A stretch of 44,527 nucleotides of DNA from Coriobacteriia bacterium (GCA_025361335.1 JANYAK010000050.1:1-44527), one strand, 5' to 3'; shown: positions 1-8,263, numbered from the stretch's first letter. A program made the numbers and translations. Notes: generated by a model from the sequence alone, not told the origin.

Positions 1-43
1 TCTTCATCGAGACGATGTCCACCCATTCCTCCAGCCGTATCAA
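1..43 (-). CDS. istA: IstA-type transposase, N-terminal fragment (runs off the window)
   Basis: A TTG codon at 43-41 preceded by a strong GAGGAGG ribosome binding site (complement of about 50-57) opens a frame reading MIRLEEWVDIVSMK before the window ends. This resembles the start of IS21 IstA transposases, which begin with a short strand followed by a helix-turn-helix. Only 14 residues are visible, so the call rests mainly on the IS21-like terminus next to it. Whether the transposase is intact cannot be seen. Confidence 0.6.
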   Translation of the reverse strand, partial: MIRLEEWVDIVSMK

Positions 44-140
44 TTGACCCCTCCTCGCCACGTCACCGTGACAAGGAGCCTACATGGGGTGGTCAATTTT
101 CGACCGTCACAGGGTGATCAGTATTGAGCCGTCAGCGACA
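1..140. mobile_element. One end of an IS21-family insertion sequence (partial)
   Basis: Read on the minus strand from position 140, the sequence opens TGTCGCTGACGGCTCAATAC, the kind of TGTCG-beginning terminus seen in IS21-family elements. Two related copies of the terminal motif follow each other (GGTCAATTTTCGACCGTCA near 91-109 and GATCAGTATTGAGCCGTCA near 117-135), as is usual for the multiple terminal repeats of IS21. Inside lies the start of an IstA-like transposase on the minus strand. The rest of the element is outside the window, so the second end and target duplication cannot be checked. The boundary at 140 coincides with the point where a toxin-like reading frame begins. Confidence 0.75.
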
Positions 141-490
141 CGCTCGAAGAACTGCTGGCCACGAAGATGCGGGCGCTGTTCCAGCGGCGCAAGGGGCGCG
201 ACCTCTACGACCTGTGGCTCGGGCTCACCACCCTCGAGCCCGACGAGGCGCACATCATCGAGTGTCTCGGCGCATACTTGGCACGGACCGAGGCCTCGAT
301 CTCTCGCGCGGAGTTCGAAGCGAACATGGTGGGGAAGCTGGCGTCTCCCGACTTCCGCGCCGACGTGGCCCCGCTGCTTCGCGACCCCGAAGGATACGAC
401 GTCGACGTTGCGTCATCACTTGTGCACGACCGTCTCATCGCCGGGCTTCCTGGTGAGCCGTGGAAAGCGCTTGGTCGCGAGCAACCATGA
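141..490 (+). pseudogene. AbiEii-type nucleotidyltransferase toxin, 3' remnant cut by the IS21 element
   Basis: The frame enters directly from the IS end and reads TLEELLATKMRALFQRRKGR followed by DLYDLW, a hallmark segment of the C-terminal half of AbiEii/AbiGii-type nucleotidyltransferase toxins. It ends at a TGA at 488-490. The family is normally about 250-300 residues with its nucleotidyltransferase GS...D motif near the N-terminus; that half is missing, so the remnant should be inactive. An ATG at 167 would permit translation of 107 residues, but it lies inside the conserved segment and has no convincing ribosome binding site. The AbiEi-type antitoxin partner, normally just upstream, would lie beyond the IS and outside the window. 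I see the truncation directly; the family is recognised from the motif. Confidence 0.7.
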
Positions 491-579
491 TCGCGACCGT
501 GGGCGCTTCCTAATGTTCGGACGGATGGGAGCAGCTCCGCAGTGCCGTTGACGCCCGCGAACTCGCGAAAGACTCGTCG

Positions 580-1971
580 CTAGCCCTTGGATCCGAAGAT
601 GCTCTCGGCAGTCACTGAGATGACCCCGGGCGGTACGTTGTGCAGCTCCTCGCGAGCGCAGACCGCGAGCGTCAGGTGGCTTGCTGGCCCTGGCAACGCC
701 GCCGCCTTGCGCTCCAGCCCGCGCACGAGAGCGCTCGCGTCCGCGCTGCGCGCCCACTTCGCCTCACCGACTAGGATCGGCGTACGCGAGCGACCACTAA
801 GCCCGACCGCGTCTATCTCAACGGAGCTGTCCGAGTTCCACCAGGGCCCGATGGCCACGGTGGCGGCGGGAAGCGTCGAACCGACAAGCGACCGCAGGTG
901 CCAGCGGAAGGCCTCCTCCCACGGTCTGCCCATCGCGTCGTCGAGTGAGGCGACGAGCGTCTTGGCCACCGCGTCGCCGAGCCCGCGCTCTATCTCGGAG
1001 CGGTTGGGCTCGACGTGTGCGAGCCAGAACGCGAGGTAGTTGTCGGCGATGCGGTAGAGGCGACGCTTGGTGCGCCGCTCGTCTTCCGTCACGGGAGTCA
1101 GCCGCTCCACAAGCCGAAGCTCGATCAGTCGGTCCAAGGTGCGAGCGGGCTCGGTGCCGATCGCGTCGGAGATATCTTTGTGCTTGGTGCGTCCTGTGGC
1201 TATCGCGCGCAACACGCGCCCGCCCACGTCGCCCAGGTCGGCCTCGGTCGCCAGCAGCAGTTGGCCCTCGGTGAGCAAGGGCGCTCCCGGCCGGCAGAAG
1301 AGCCGCCTCACGTTCGTGGCGATCGAGGAGGACTGGTCCCACCACGATAGGTAGAGCGGAACCCCGCCGAGCAGTCCCCACACGAGCGCGCGATCCGGCG
1401 GGCTGAGCTCGGGAAGCATGCGCGCGGCGCCGCCCGGCTTGAACGGATGGAGTTGCAGCGCGAAGCCGAAGCGGCCGTAGAGCGGGGAGCGCTCCTCCTG
1501 CATCGCAGCCATCGTGCGCACCGCTGAACCGCATACGAGGATCCGCAGTTGCGTCGCGCTCGCCGCGCGGTCCCAGAACGCGCGGATCAACCCCTCGACG
1601 TGCGGGGTGCTGGACTTGAGCTCTGGGAACTCGTCGAGAACGAGCAGCAGCGGCTCAGATGTCGCCGCCGACGCGAGCGTGTCCAAGGCGTCGTCCCAGT
1701 CGGCGAAAGGGCGTGCCGCAAGGTCGCGGATCCCTGAGATGTCGAGGTTCGCGGCCTCGCGTGAGATCAGGGCCAGTTCGTCGACGGCGGGCCTGCCTGC
1801 GGCGGTATGGAAGAGCGTGCGCTTGTCTTCAGTGAAGCGCTGGAGCAGCAGCGTCTTGCCGACGCGCCGTCGTCCCCAGACGATGGCGAGGCCCGCACCC
1901 GGGGAAGCCCACCACTCATCAAGGGCTGCAAGCTCGTCGTGGCGGCTCACAAAGCCGACGGACGTCATCAC
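580..1971 (-). CDS. AAA ATPase with C-terminal DUF234/PD-(D/E)XK-like domain
   Basis: 463 residues. The N-terminal half is a STAND/archaeal-type AAA ATPase: Walker A GRRRVGKT at residues 33-40 and Walker B LLLVLDEF at about 108-115. The middle has helix-turn-helix-like character (about 250-290). The C-terminal part keeps a nuclease-fold core, with D387 in EIDAV and E403-x-K405 in GEAKWA, matching the DUF234 extension of this ATPase group. Such ATPases are common in accessory regions of archaea and bacteria and their biological role is poorly defined; a defence or DNA-processing role is only inference from the AbiE remnant and HepT/MntA pair beside it. The ATG at 1971 follows a run of TTACATC/ATGTAAG repeats that looks like its operator. 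The reading frame appears intact. Confidence 0.8.
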   Translation of the reverse strand: MMTSVGFVSRHDELAALDEWWASPGAGLAIVWGRRRVGKTLLLQRFTEDKRTLFHTAAGRPAVDELALISREAANLDISGIRDLAARPFADWDDALDTLASAATSEPLLLVLDEFPELKSSTPHVEGLIRAFWDRAASATQLRILVCGSAVRTMAAMQEERSPLYGRFGFALQLHPFKPGGAARMLPELSPPDRALVWGLLGGVPLYLSWWDQSSSIATNVRRLFCRPGAPLLTEGQLLLATEADLGDVGGRVLRAIATGRTKHKDISDAIGTEPARTLDRLIELRLVERLTPVTEDERRTKRRLYRIADNYLAFWLAHVEPNRSEIERGLGDAVAKTLVASLDDAMGRPWEEAFRWHLRSLVGSTLPAATVAIGPWWNSDSSVEIDAVGLSGRSRTPILVGEAKWARSADASALVRGLERKAAALPGPASHLTLAVCAREELHNVPPGVISVTAESIFGSKG

Positions 1972-1980
1972 ATCACCTGT

Positions 1981-2016
1981 AACTTACATCGACGTAAGTA
2001 GCATCGGATGTAAGTT
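1981..2016. promoter_or_regulatory. Inverted repeat upstream of the DUF234 ATPase (putative operator)
   Basis: A perfect 9-bp inverted repeat, AACTTACAT at 1981-1989 and ATGTAAGTT at 2008-2016, encloses a second smaller one (CTTAC 1983-1987 with GTAAG 1994-1998). The site ends only about 10 bases before the ATPase start codon at 1971 and is AT-rich compared with its surroundings. It could bind a dimeric repressor controlling the ATPase. The sequence is seen directly; the regulatory role is inferred. Confidence 0.5.
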
Positions 2017-2051
2017 TACTCGGACGAGGGTGGATGTCCAGGCATCGCGCC

Positions 2052-2076
2052 GTCGGAGGTGTATGATATATCCGAC
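2052..2076 (+). promoter_or_regulatory. Possible promoter/operator of the MntA-HepT pair
   Basis: A TATGAT -10-like hexamer at 2062-2067 lies inside an inverted repeat (GTCGGA 2052-2057, TCCGAC 2071-2076), about 35 bases before the antitoxin ATG at 2103. Promoter overlap by a palindrome is typical of autoregulated toxin-antitoxin operons, and the antitoxin here carries its own helix-turn-helix. No good -35 is visible. Confidence 0.35.
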
Positions 2077-2102
2077 ACCCAAGCGGGGACGGAGCGTACG
2101 CA

Positions 2103-2603
2103 ATGAGCGCAACCAAGGCGGCCTATGCCGCCGAACTGTCCGCGGCGATGCAGCGAGACGGCGTGAGTCGCGCCGAGCTCGCGCGCCGCATGCACTCAGA
2201 CCGCTCCACCGTCGGCCGCGTCCTTGATCCCGCCGACGAGTCGGTCACCCTCGCCACGCTCTCCCGCGCGGCCGCTGCCCTCGACCGCCAGCCTGTGGTG
2301 TCGCTCGCGCCCGAGCGTCCATCAGTGCTACTTGGGCGCCACCGTGACACCCTCGTGCGGATCGCCCAGGGTTACGGCCTCCGTAACGTGCGCGTGTTCG
2401 GTTCGGTCGCGCGAGGTGATGACACACCGGCGAGTGATCTTGACCTTGTGGCGGACTTCCCCGAGGACTACACGGTCGAGGTGCTCGGAGGTGCCGTCGA
2501 GGATCTCTCGGCTGCCTTTGGCCGACGCGTGGATCTTCTCAACGCCGCGACCCTCAGGCCCCGCGTCCGGGCCAACGTCGACTCGGAGTCGGTGCCGCTG
2601 TGA
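2103..2603 (+). CDS. MntA-type nucleotidyltransferase antitoxin with N-terminal XRE-like HTH
   Basis: 166 residues. Residues about 8-62 form a helix-turn-helix of XRE type (SRAELARRMHSDRSTVGRVL). Residues about 75-160 are a minimal nucleotidyltransferase with the family signature G100-S101-x10-D112-x-D114. In characterised systems MntA adenylylates a tyrosine of the HEPN partner and silences it. The downstream gene starts on the overlap GTGA at 2600-2603 and encodes the HEPN partner, so the two should be translationally coupled. MntA proteins are usually only about 100-140 residues; the fused DNA-binding domain suggests this antitoxin also represses its own promoter. Catalytic residues look intact. 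Family assignment is firm; autoregulation is inference. Confidence 0.85.
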   Translation: MSATKAAYAAELSAAMQRDGVSRAELARRMHSDRSTVGRVLDPADESVTLATLSRAAAALDRQPVVSLAPERPSVLLGRHRDTLVRIAQGYGLRNVRVFGSVARGDDTPASDLDLVADFPEDYTVEVLGGAVEDLSAAFGRRVDLLNAATLRPRVRANVDSESVPL

Positions 2604-2965
2604 GCCCCCACGACGCCCGCCTCAGGGATCGTCTTCTCGACCTGCGTGACGCCGGCGAGCTCGTCGCCCTGGTCGTGGCTGAGACCGATCTCGCGGTATA
2701 CGCCGCCTCACCCACCGGCTCCCTCGCCCTGGAGCGGGCAGTGGGCAACTTCGGTGAGGCCGCGAGCCGCTTGCACAGTCGGCATCCCGGATTCGAGGTT
2801 CAGCACCCAGAGCTGGAGATCGGCTCCGCCATTAAGACCCGTGCCGTGATCGTCCACAACTATGACGGCATAGACCGTCGCCTGCTGTGGGACACGGCGA
2901 CGTGCGACGTTTTGCGTTTCACGGCTCAGATCGAGACGCTGCTTCGCGAGCTCGACGGGGCGTAA
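2600..2965 (+). CDS. hepT: HepT-like HEPN RNase toxin
   Basis: 121 residues, mostly helical, of the DUF86/HepT family. The active-site motif R-x4-H-x-Y is present as R81-AVIV-H86-N-Y88. HepT toxins are RNases that act as translation inhibitors and are neutralised by MntA-dependent modification of the tyrosine in that motif, which is conserved here. The GTG start at 2600 overlaps the MntA stop by four bases, the usual arrangement of HEPN-MNT pairs. Both toxin and antitoxin active sites look intact, so the module is probably functional. It lies in an accessory patch with an IS21 end and a disrupted AbiE toxin. Confidence 0.85.
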   Translation: MSPHDARLRDRLLDLRDAGELVALVVAETDLAVYAASPTGSLALERAVGNFGEAASRLHSRHPGFEVQHPELEIGSAIKTRAVIVHNYDGIDRRLLWDTATCDVLRFTAQIETLLRELDGA

Positions 2966-2968
2966 GAG

Positions 2969-4513
2969 ATGGGGTGTGGCACAACCGCCGCCGCCCCCGC
3001 CGTGACGACCTCGGCCACGTCCGGGGTCGACCGCATCCGCAGGCGCCTCCTCGAGCTCGCGCCGGCGCGGACATGGCGGATCGTCGGCGCTGTCGCGGCG
3101 GCCACTCTGAGCGTCGTCGTCTCATCCGGAGGCCTGTTCTTCTATCTCCGTGAGGCGCAGGTCGCCCTGCTCGCCGGCGCCTGCGCCGGCCTCATCGCTC
3201 CCTCCCGGAAGTCGGCCGCTGCCGTGGCGGCCGCATCCGTCCTGGCAGGGTTGGCCGTGGGGCCCGCCAGCGCCTGGTCGTCGGCGACGGCGGGAAGCAC
3301 CCTGGTCCTCGCGGCCCTCGCCGGAGCGGTCTTGGCGGCCGCCGTCGGCTTCGGGGTGAAGATCGCCGCGCACCGCTGGCGCCGGTCGGGGAGTTGGATC
3401 GTCTGGGCGGTCGTGGGACTGCTGGTCGCCAACGTCTGGATCACGACGATACGCGTGGGCACGGCGGTCTTCACGGACGCGAACGGCCGGGCGACCACGC
3501 CGTTCTATCAGCAGTTGAAGGGCACGGCGGCCGCGGAAGCGCAGTCGAGCGACGAATCGCGCTACCAGAAGGTCCTTCGGGCCGTCGAGCGGGGCCGGCC
3601 GTTCTACCCGACCTGGCACGACGTGTTCGGTCCCATGCGCGCCAAGAACGCGTCGGCGGGTGCCTCCGTGTTCAACTATCACCTGCCGACGCTGTTCTGG
3701 TTCTGGGCGGCGCTGCCGGGATCCGACGTGTCCGTCGCCTACGCGTACCTCGTTCTGCTGAGCCTGGCCATCGTCTCGGTACCGTTCGTGACCAGAGGCA
3801 CGGTCCGGCTTCCACTCGCCATCCCCGGGGCGGCCGCGGTGGCCTCCTATCTGTTCATCCACGGCTACTCGCTCAAGGTCCTCGACGCGGAGCCGTGGGC
3901 GGGGGCGCTGGCCGTGCTGGCGGTCGCGGCCTGGGCGCTGTCGTCACGCGGAGGGCGCTGGCGGGCGTGGGCCGTGGCGGCCGTCGCGCTGGGCCTTCTC
4001 GCCGCGCTGGCGCGCGAGCCCGCCGTCCTGGTGCTCATCGCCGGCCTCGCCTCGGCCATCCTCATTCGTGATGCTCAGCGTCGCTTCCGGGTCGCGGCCT
4101 GGGGGCTGGGGGTCGCTGCGTTCGCGGGGCTCTACGCCGCGCACTACGTCAACGTGCGCCCGCTGTTGTGGGGGCCGGAGGTCGGCGCTGTGTTCCGTGT
4201 GTCCGGCTTGGACACCGTCATCTCCGCGCTCACGTACGGCACGCCGGCGCTGGGGCACTCCGGGCCGCTGACTCTCGTGCTCGCCTGTGCGGGCTTCTTG
4301 GGCATCGTCCAGATCCGGGACCGCCGGACGCGCCTGTTCGTGGGGATCGCGGTGTTCTCATCCCTGCTCACGTACCTGTTCGTGAACAACGGGGCGGTGA
4401 TCGCGGCGACGCGCGCCCCGGTCAACTACTGGGGCGTCGTGGTCGTGCCGGTGATCTACGCTTGCATCCCCGCCCTGTTCGCTGTCGTGCCGACCATGTC
4501 CGGCCGCGAGTGA
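2969..4513 (+). CDS. Polytopic membrane protein, unknown (possibly GT-C glycosyltransferase-like)
   Basis: 514 residues with about 11-13 hydrophobic segments, beginning near residue 38. A long soluble loop of about 90 residues follows the fourth or fifth segment (roughly 175-260) and contains acidic and aromatic residues with GRPFYPTWHDVFGP, reminiscent of the extracytoplasmic first loop of GT-C-fold sugar transferases. I do not recognise a named family and no D-x-D type catalytic signature is certain. The start at 2969 lies only three bases after the hepT stop, so it could be read from the same transcript, though composition and size suggest an unrelated chromosomal gene. Function is undetermined; the GT-C suggestion is weak inference from topology. 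Confidence 0.6.
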   Translation: MGCGTTAAAPAVTTSATSGVDRIRRRLLELAPARTWRIVGAVAAATLSVVVSSGGLFFYLREAQVALLAGACAGLIAPSRKSAAAVAAASVLAGLAVGPASAWSSATAGSTLVLAALAGAVLAAAVGFGVKIAAHRWRRSGSWIVWAVVGLLVANVWITTIRVGTAVFTDANGRATTPFYQQLKGTAAAEAQSSDESRYQKVLRAVERGRPFYPTWHDVFGPMRAKNASAGASVFNYHLPTLFWFWAALPGSDVSVAYAYLVLLSLAIVSVPFVTRGTVRLPLAIPGAAAVASYLFIHGYSLKVLDAEPWAGALAVLAVAAWALSSRGGRWRAWAVAAVALGLLAALAREPAVLVLIAGLASAILIRDAQRRFRVAAWGLGVAAFAGLYAAHYVNVRPLLWGPEVGAVFRVSGLDTVISALTYGTPALGHSGPLTLVLACAGFLGIVQIRDRRTRLFVGIAVFSSLLTYLFVNNGAVIAATRAPVNYWGVVVVPVIYACIPALFAVVPTMSGRE

Positions 4514-4575
4514 TCGAGGTGGTCGGACCACGATCCGAAGACCGGGTGGAGTCGTCCGTCGCCGGGTCGCCTTCG

Positions 4576-4644
4576 TACCCCGCGGGGTATGGTCCACGAG
4601 GGGTTGCGCGAGGGGTTGCGGGTCGCTCGTAGCGAATGTTACAT
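4576..4644 (+). promoter_or_regulatory. Putative nuo operon promoter with palindrome and direct repeats
   Basis: A perfect 14-bp palindrome TACCCCGCGGGGTA lies at 4576-4589, followed by two head-to-tail copies of CGAGGGGTTGCG (4597-4608 and 4609-4620). The second copy runs into a possible -35 TTGCGG (4616-4621), spaced 17 bases from a -10-like TTACAT (4639-4644). Between the hexamers is another small inverted repeat, TCGCT-CGT-AGCGA (4623-4635). The arrangement suggests a regulated promoter for the downstream complex I operon. The repeats are directly visible; transcription start and regulator are inferred. Confidence 0.45.
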
Positions 4645-4760
4645 TGTCCGGCACCGACGCCCGGTCGGGCCGCACCTGTGTGATGCGCGGCCGCTATCGG
4701 GCGTCAACGTGTACCATCGGGCGGACGACGTCCGATGCGCCATTCGGAGGCGGTCTGCGC

Positions 4761-5129
4761 GTGGAGCCGGGTCTGGGGTTCGACTACATGGTGGTGGCGT
4801 CGTTCCTCGTCGTAGGAGTCGCGTTCGTGTTCGCGACCCTGGGCGTCTCGAGGCTGCTCGCGCCCAGCCGGCCCACCCCGGAGAAGCTGTCGGTCTACGA
4901 GTGCGGCAGCGAGCCCGTCGGTCCGCCTTGGGTGCAGTTCCGCGTGGGCTACTACGTCTACGCCCTGCTGTTCGTGCTGTTCGATATCGAGACGGTGTTC
5001 CTCTACCCGTGGGCGGTGATCGTCGGGAGATCCGGGCTGTTCATGCTCGCGGAGATGGTCGTGTTCATCGGCATTCTCGCTGCCGGCCTCGGCTACGCCT
5101 GGAGAGAGGGCGCGCTCAGATGGCGCTAG
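4761..5129 (+). CDS. nuoA: NADH-quinone oxidoreductase-like subunit A
   Basis: 122 residues, three transmembrane helices (about 9-32, 62-85, 92-113), the usual length and layout of NuoA. The loop after the first helix has the conserved YECG (46-49), whose Cys lies near the quinone site, and the second helix carries FDIE (74-77). The GTG at 4761 follows a GGAGG at about 4745 and gives a normal N-terminus; an upstream ATG at 4644 would add 39 atypical residues, so I reject it. First gene of the nuoABCDHIJKLMN operon; its stop overlaps the nuoB start by ten bases. Acts in the membrane arm next to NuoH. Confidence 0.92.
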   Translation: MEPGLGFDYMVVASFLVVGVAFVFATLGVSRLLAPSRPTPEKLSVYECGSEPVGPPWVQFRVGYYVYALLFVLFDIETVFLYPWAVIVGRSGLFMLAEMVVFIGILAAGLGYAWREGALRWR

Positions 5130-5626
5130 ATCGCCTCACGGGCGAGCACTCCGTCGCCTTCATCCGCTCCGAGCAGCTCTTCGACGTGGCCCGGCGCAAC
5201 AGCCTGTGGTACCTGTCCTTCGGCATCGCCTGCTGCGCCGTCGAGGGCCTCATGAGTGCGGGCGGGCCGCGCTTCGACTACGACCGGTTCGGCATCTTCC
5301 ACCGGGGCAGCCCCCGGCAGGCGGACGTCATGATCGTGGCCGGCACGGTGAACAAGAAGATGGCTCATGCGCTGCGCACGCTCTACGACCAGATGCCGGA
5401 GCCGAAGTGGGTCATCGCGATGGGCGCGTGCGCCAGCACCGGCGGGCCGTTCCGCGAGTACCCCAACGTCGTGCTCGGCGTTGACAAGATCGTGCCGGTG
5501 GACGTGTGGGTGCCGGGCTGCCCGCCCCGCCCGGAGTCCATGCAGTACGCGTTCATGCAGCTCCAGGACAAGATCACACGGCGGACGGAGGAACGTCTTG
5601 CGGCCAGACGTCGACGCAACGACTGA
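5120..5626 (+). CDS. nuoB: NADH-quinone oxidoreductase-like subunit B
   Basis: 168 residues of the NuoB/PSST family, which holds the terminal [4Fe-4S] cluster N2 that hands electrons to quinone. The four ligand positions are present: the adjacent pair C38-C39 (GIACCAVEG), C104 (MGACASTGG) and C134 (VPGCPPRPE). The ATG at 5120 lies inside the end of nuoA, and the conserved N-terminal region ([15 protein letters not shown]) follows closely. The gene overlaps nuoC by 29 bases at its 3' end. All catalytic cysteines are intact, so the connecting module of the complex should be functional. Confidence 0.95.
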   Translation: MALDRLTGEHSVAFIRSEQLFDVARRNSLWYLSFGIACCAVEGLMSAGGPRFDYDRFGIFHRGSPRQADVMIVAGTVNKKMAHALRTLYDQMPEPKWVIAMGACASTGGPFREYPNVVLGVDKIVPVDVWVPGCPPRPESMQYAFMQLQDKITRRTEERLAARRRRND

Positions 5627-6053
5627 GATACTCACCGCCGCCGGCGTTCCGCTCAAGGAGGCTTCCTCCGACACGCTCGGCGTCGTCTGTCGCATCGAGG
5701 CTTTCCGTCTCGAGGCGGCGCTGGCCGCGCTGAGGGCGGTCGGCTACCAGACGCTGGTGGACCTGTTCGGGACCGACACCGGCGAGGCCGTCGAGCTGAC
5801 CTATCACCTGCGTCGCCTCGGAGATCTGGCCGAGGTGTACCTGAAAGCCATCGTCGCATACGACTGCGAGGCCCCGAGCGTGTGGCGCGTGTACCCGGCG
5901 GCCCTCTACCCAGAGCGAGAGGCGGCCGAGCTGCTGGGGGTTTCGTTCGCCGGACACCCCAACCCGAAGCGCCTGCTCACCACCGAAGAGGTCGAAGGTC
6001 ACCTGCTGCGCAAGGACGTGCTTCTCCGCACGCCCGAGGAGGTGGCCCTCTGA
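5598..6053 (+). CDS. nuoC: NADH-quinone oxidoreductase-like subunit C
   Basis: 151 residues of the NuoC (30 kDa subunit) family, with the typical [15 protein letters not shown] and the C-terminal HPNPKRLLT region. The start is taken as the TTG at 5598 because it has an ideal GGAGGAA ribosome binding site at 5587-5593 and the preceding in-frame sequence is only the shadow of nuoB. NuoC forms part of the hydrophilic connecting module with NuoB, NuoD and NuoI. It is separate from nuoD, unlike the NuoCD fusion of enterobacteria. The start overlaps nuoB by 29 bases, suggesting translational coupling. Confidence 0.88.
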   Translation: MRPDVDATTEILTAAGVPLKEASSDTLGVVCRIEAFRLEAALAALRAVGYQTLVDLFGTDTGEAVELTYHLRRLGDLAEVYLKAIVAYDCEAPSVWRVYPAALYPEREAAELLGVSFAGHPNPKRLLTTEEVEGHLLRKDVLLRTPEEVAL

Positions 6054-6054
6054 C

Positions 6055-7263
6055 GTGTCGGACATCGGGAGGATAGGGCCGTCCACAGGCGTGGTCCCCA
6101 CGGAGGGGGCGCATCGGATCCCCGTCCTGCCGCGGGGGTTGAGGCGCGCGCCGAGCGGGATAGACGAGGTGGCCACCGAGCACCTCATCGTGAACATGGG
6201 ACCCCAGCATCCGTCCACCCACGGTGTCCTTCACATCCTGCTCGAGCTGGATGGCGAGGTGGTCGTCGCCGCGGAGGCATCCCTCGGCTACCTGCACCGC
6301 GGGATCGAGAAGCTCGTCGAGCACCGGCGCTACCACCAGATCGGCACGCTGCTGGACCGCGCGGACTACGTGTCGGGCCTGCATTCGGAGACCGCGCTGG
6401 CTATGGCGGTTGAGAGCCTGGCCGGCATCGAGGTCCCCGAGAAGGCGCAGTGGATCCGGTCGCTGGTGATGGAGGTCAATCGCATCACCAGCCACATGCT
6501 GTGGCTCGGCACCTTCGGGCTCGACCTCGGTGCGATGGCCCCGTTCCTGTACACGATGCGCGAGCGGGAGGCGCTTCTCGACATCCTCGAGGCGATCACC
6601 GGCAGCCGGATGATGTTCAACTACGTGCGGCCGGGAGGCGTGCTCGCCGACCTGCCCGCGGGCATCGGGGTGGCGCTCGACACGTTCCTCGCGACGTTCG
6701 ACGGCTACATGGACGAATACGACACGCTCCTCGGGGGCAACGAGATCTTCGTGGAACGCGTCCGCGGTGTCGGCGTGATCGACGCGACCACGGCGACCGC
6801 GTTCGGCATGACGGGCGCGTGCCTGCGCGCGGCCGGCGTCGACTACGACGTGCGCAAGGCCGCACCCTACGCCGCGTACGCGCACGTGGAGTTCGAGGTC
6901 CCCTTGGGCACCGTCGGGGACTGCTGGGACCGCTACGCCGTGCGCATGGAGGAACTGCGATGGGCCGGGCGCCTCATTCGGCAGCTGCTGGATGGCATGC
7001 CTGAAGGCGACCACACGGCGAAGGTCCCCAAGGGGCTCCGCCCACCAGCGGGGGAGAGCTACGCGGCCGTGGAGTCGCCCCGCGGCGAGCTTGGCATCCA
7101 CCTCGTCTCCGACGGGAGCGACCGGCCCTACCGGATGCGCCTGCGTTCCCCCGCATACTTCAACCTGGCCGTCATCGATGAGGCTCTGTCGGGCGGGCTG
7201 GTAGCCGACGCTGTGGCCACACTGGGCAGCCTCGACATCGTGCTCGGGGAGATCGACCGGTGA
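6055..7263 (+). CDS. nuoD: NADH-quinone oxidoreductase-like subunit D
   Basis: 402 residues of the 49 kDa NuoD family, related to the large subunit of NiFe hydrogenases and forming the quinone-binding cavity with NuoB. The signature MGPQHPSTHGV (48-58) and the C-terminal ESPRGELG and final LGEIDR are present. The GTG at 6055, one base after the nuoC stop, gives about 45 residues before the signature; a later start is possible because this leader is poorly conserved. nuoD is followed directly by nuoH on a GTGA overlap at 7260-7263. In many bacteria nuoEFG sit at this junction; here they are absent. Confidence 0.92.
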   Translation: MSDIGRIGPSTGVVPTEGAHRIPVLPRGLRRAPSGIDEVATEHLIVNMGPQHPSTHGVLHILLELDGEVVVAAEASLGYLHRGIEKLVEHRRYHQIGTLLDRADYVSGLHSETALAMAVESLAGIEVPEKAQWIRSLVMEVNRITSHMLWLGTFGLDLGAMAPFLYTMREREALLDILEAITGSRMMFNYVRPGGVLADLPAGIGVALDTFLATFDGYMDEYDTLLGGNEIFVERVRGVGVIDATTATAFGMTGACLRAAGVDYDVRKAAPYAAYAHVEFEVPLGTVGDCWDRYAVRMEELRWAGRLIRQLLDGMPEGDHTAKVPKGLRPPAGESYAAVESPRGELGIHLVSDGSDRPYRMRLRSPAYFNLAVIDEALSGGLVADAVATLGSLDIVLGEIDR

Positions 7264-8261
7264 GCCCGCTGCTCCAGGCGCTGCTGCGCACGCTCGCGGC
7301 CGTCGCGCTGCTGCTGGTCAACGGCGTCGTGCTCATCCTCATGCTGCGCAAGGTCCTGGCCCGGCTCCACCTCCGCCTGGGCCCCACGCGCGTCGGCCCG
7401 TGGGGCGTGCTGCAGACGGTCGCGGACGTGTTCAAGCTGCTCACCAAGGAGGATTTCCGCCCATCGGGGGCCGACAAGTGGCTGTTCCGGCTGGCGCCGG
7501 TCCTGGTGTTCGTGCCGTCGTTCATGGCATACCTGCCGCTGGCGTTGTCGGACACCTGGAGGTTTTCCGACCTCGACACGGGAGTGCTGTTCGTTCTCGC
7601 GGCCGGATCGCTGGTCCCCATCGGCATCCTGATGGCGGGCTGGGGGTCGAACGCCAAGTGGTCGCTGCTCGGAGGCTTGCGCGCCGCCGGCCAGCAGATC
7701 GCCTACGAGATCCCCCTGATGCTGTCCGTCCTGGGTCCCGTGATGTTTGCCGGCAGCCTGAACGTCGCCGCGATCGTGAACGCCCAGCGGGGTGTATGGC
7801 TCGGCGTCATCCCGCGGTGGTTCGTCCTGCCGCAGCTCGTCGGGTTCGTGATCTTCGCCATCGCCGGGCAGGCCGAGACCAGCCAGACCCCGTTCGACAT
7901 GTCCGAGGCCGAGTCCGAGCTGATCACCGGCTTCGCGAACGAGTACTCGGGTATGCGCTTCGGATTCATGTTCCTCGCGGAGTTCTCCAACATGTTCGTG
8001 GTCTCGGCACTTGGCGTGACGCTGTTCTTCGGCGGCTGGCTCGTTCCGTGGGCGGATCGCAACCCGCTCGCGCTCGCGCTGGGACCCGCCGTGTTCATGC
8101 TCAAGACGTATCTGGGGATCGCCGTGATGATGTGGGTGCGCGGCACCTTGCCGCGCGTCCGCGTCGATCAGCTGCTCGCGTTCTCGTGGAAGACGCTCAT
8201 CCCCGTGTCACTGGCGTGGACGGTACTTTCCGCTCTCGTCATGAGGGCGGTGAACCTGTAG
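7260..8261 (+). CDS. nuoH: NADH-quinone oxidoreductase-like subunit H
   Basis: 333 residues, about eight transmembrane helices, matching the usual NuoH size. NuoH joins the hydrophilic arm to the membrane arm and lines the entrance of the quinone tunnel. Conserved family segments are visible: RLGPTRVGPWG near residue 40, the acidic loop with AETSQTPFDMSEAESELITGF, split here by description only, around residues 200-223, and the C-terminal WVRGTLPRVRVDQL. The GTG start overlaps the nuoD stop. nuoI begins three bases after the stop. No disruption seen. Confidence 0.95.
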   Translation: MSPLLQALLRTLAAVALLLVNGVVLILMLRKVLARLHLRLGPTRVGPWGVLQTVADVFKLLTKEDFRPSGADKWLFRLAPVLVFVPSFMAYLPLALSDTWRFSDLDTGVLFVLAAGSLVPIGILMAGWGSNAKWSLLGGLRAAGQQIAYEIPLMLSVLGPVMFAGSLNVAAIVNAQRGVWLGVIPRWFVLPQLVGFVIFAIAGQAETSQTPFDMSEAESELITGFANEYSGMRFGFMFLAEFSNMFVVSALGVTLFFGGWLVPWADRNPLALALGPAVFMLKTYLGIAVMMWVRGTLPRVRVDQLLAFSWKTLIPVSLAWTVLSALVMRAVNL

Positions 8262-8263
8262 CC

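Noticed and set aside
84-551. 155-codon open frame on the plus strand
   Set aside because: Overlaps the AbiEii remnant in another frame and crosses the IS end; no protein-like features.
4644-4760. Upstream N-terminal extension of nuoA from the ATG at 4644
   Set aside because: The 39 extra residues are not NuoA-like and the GTG at 4761 gives the family length.
5977-7101. 374-codon open frame on the minus strand
   Set aside because: Antisense to nuoD, with composition of a shadow frame.
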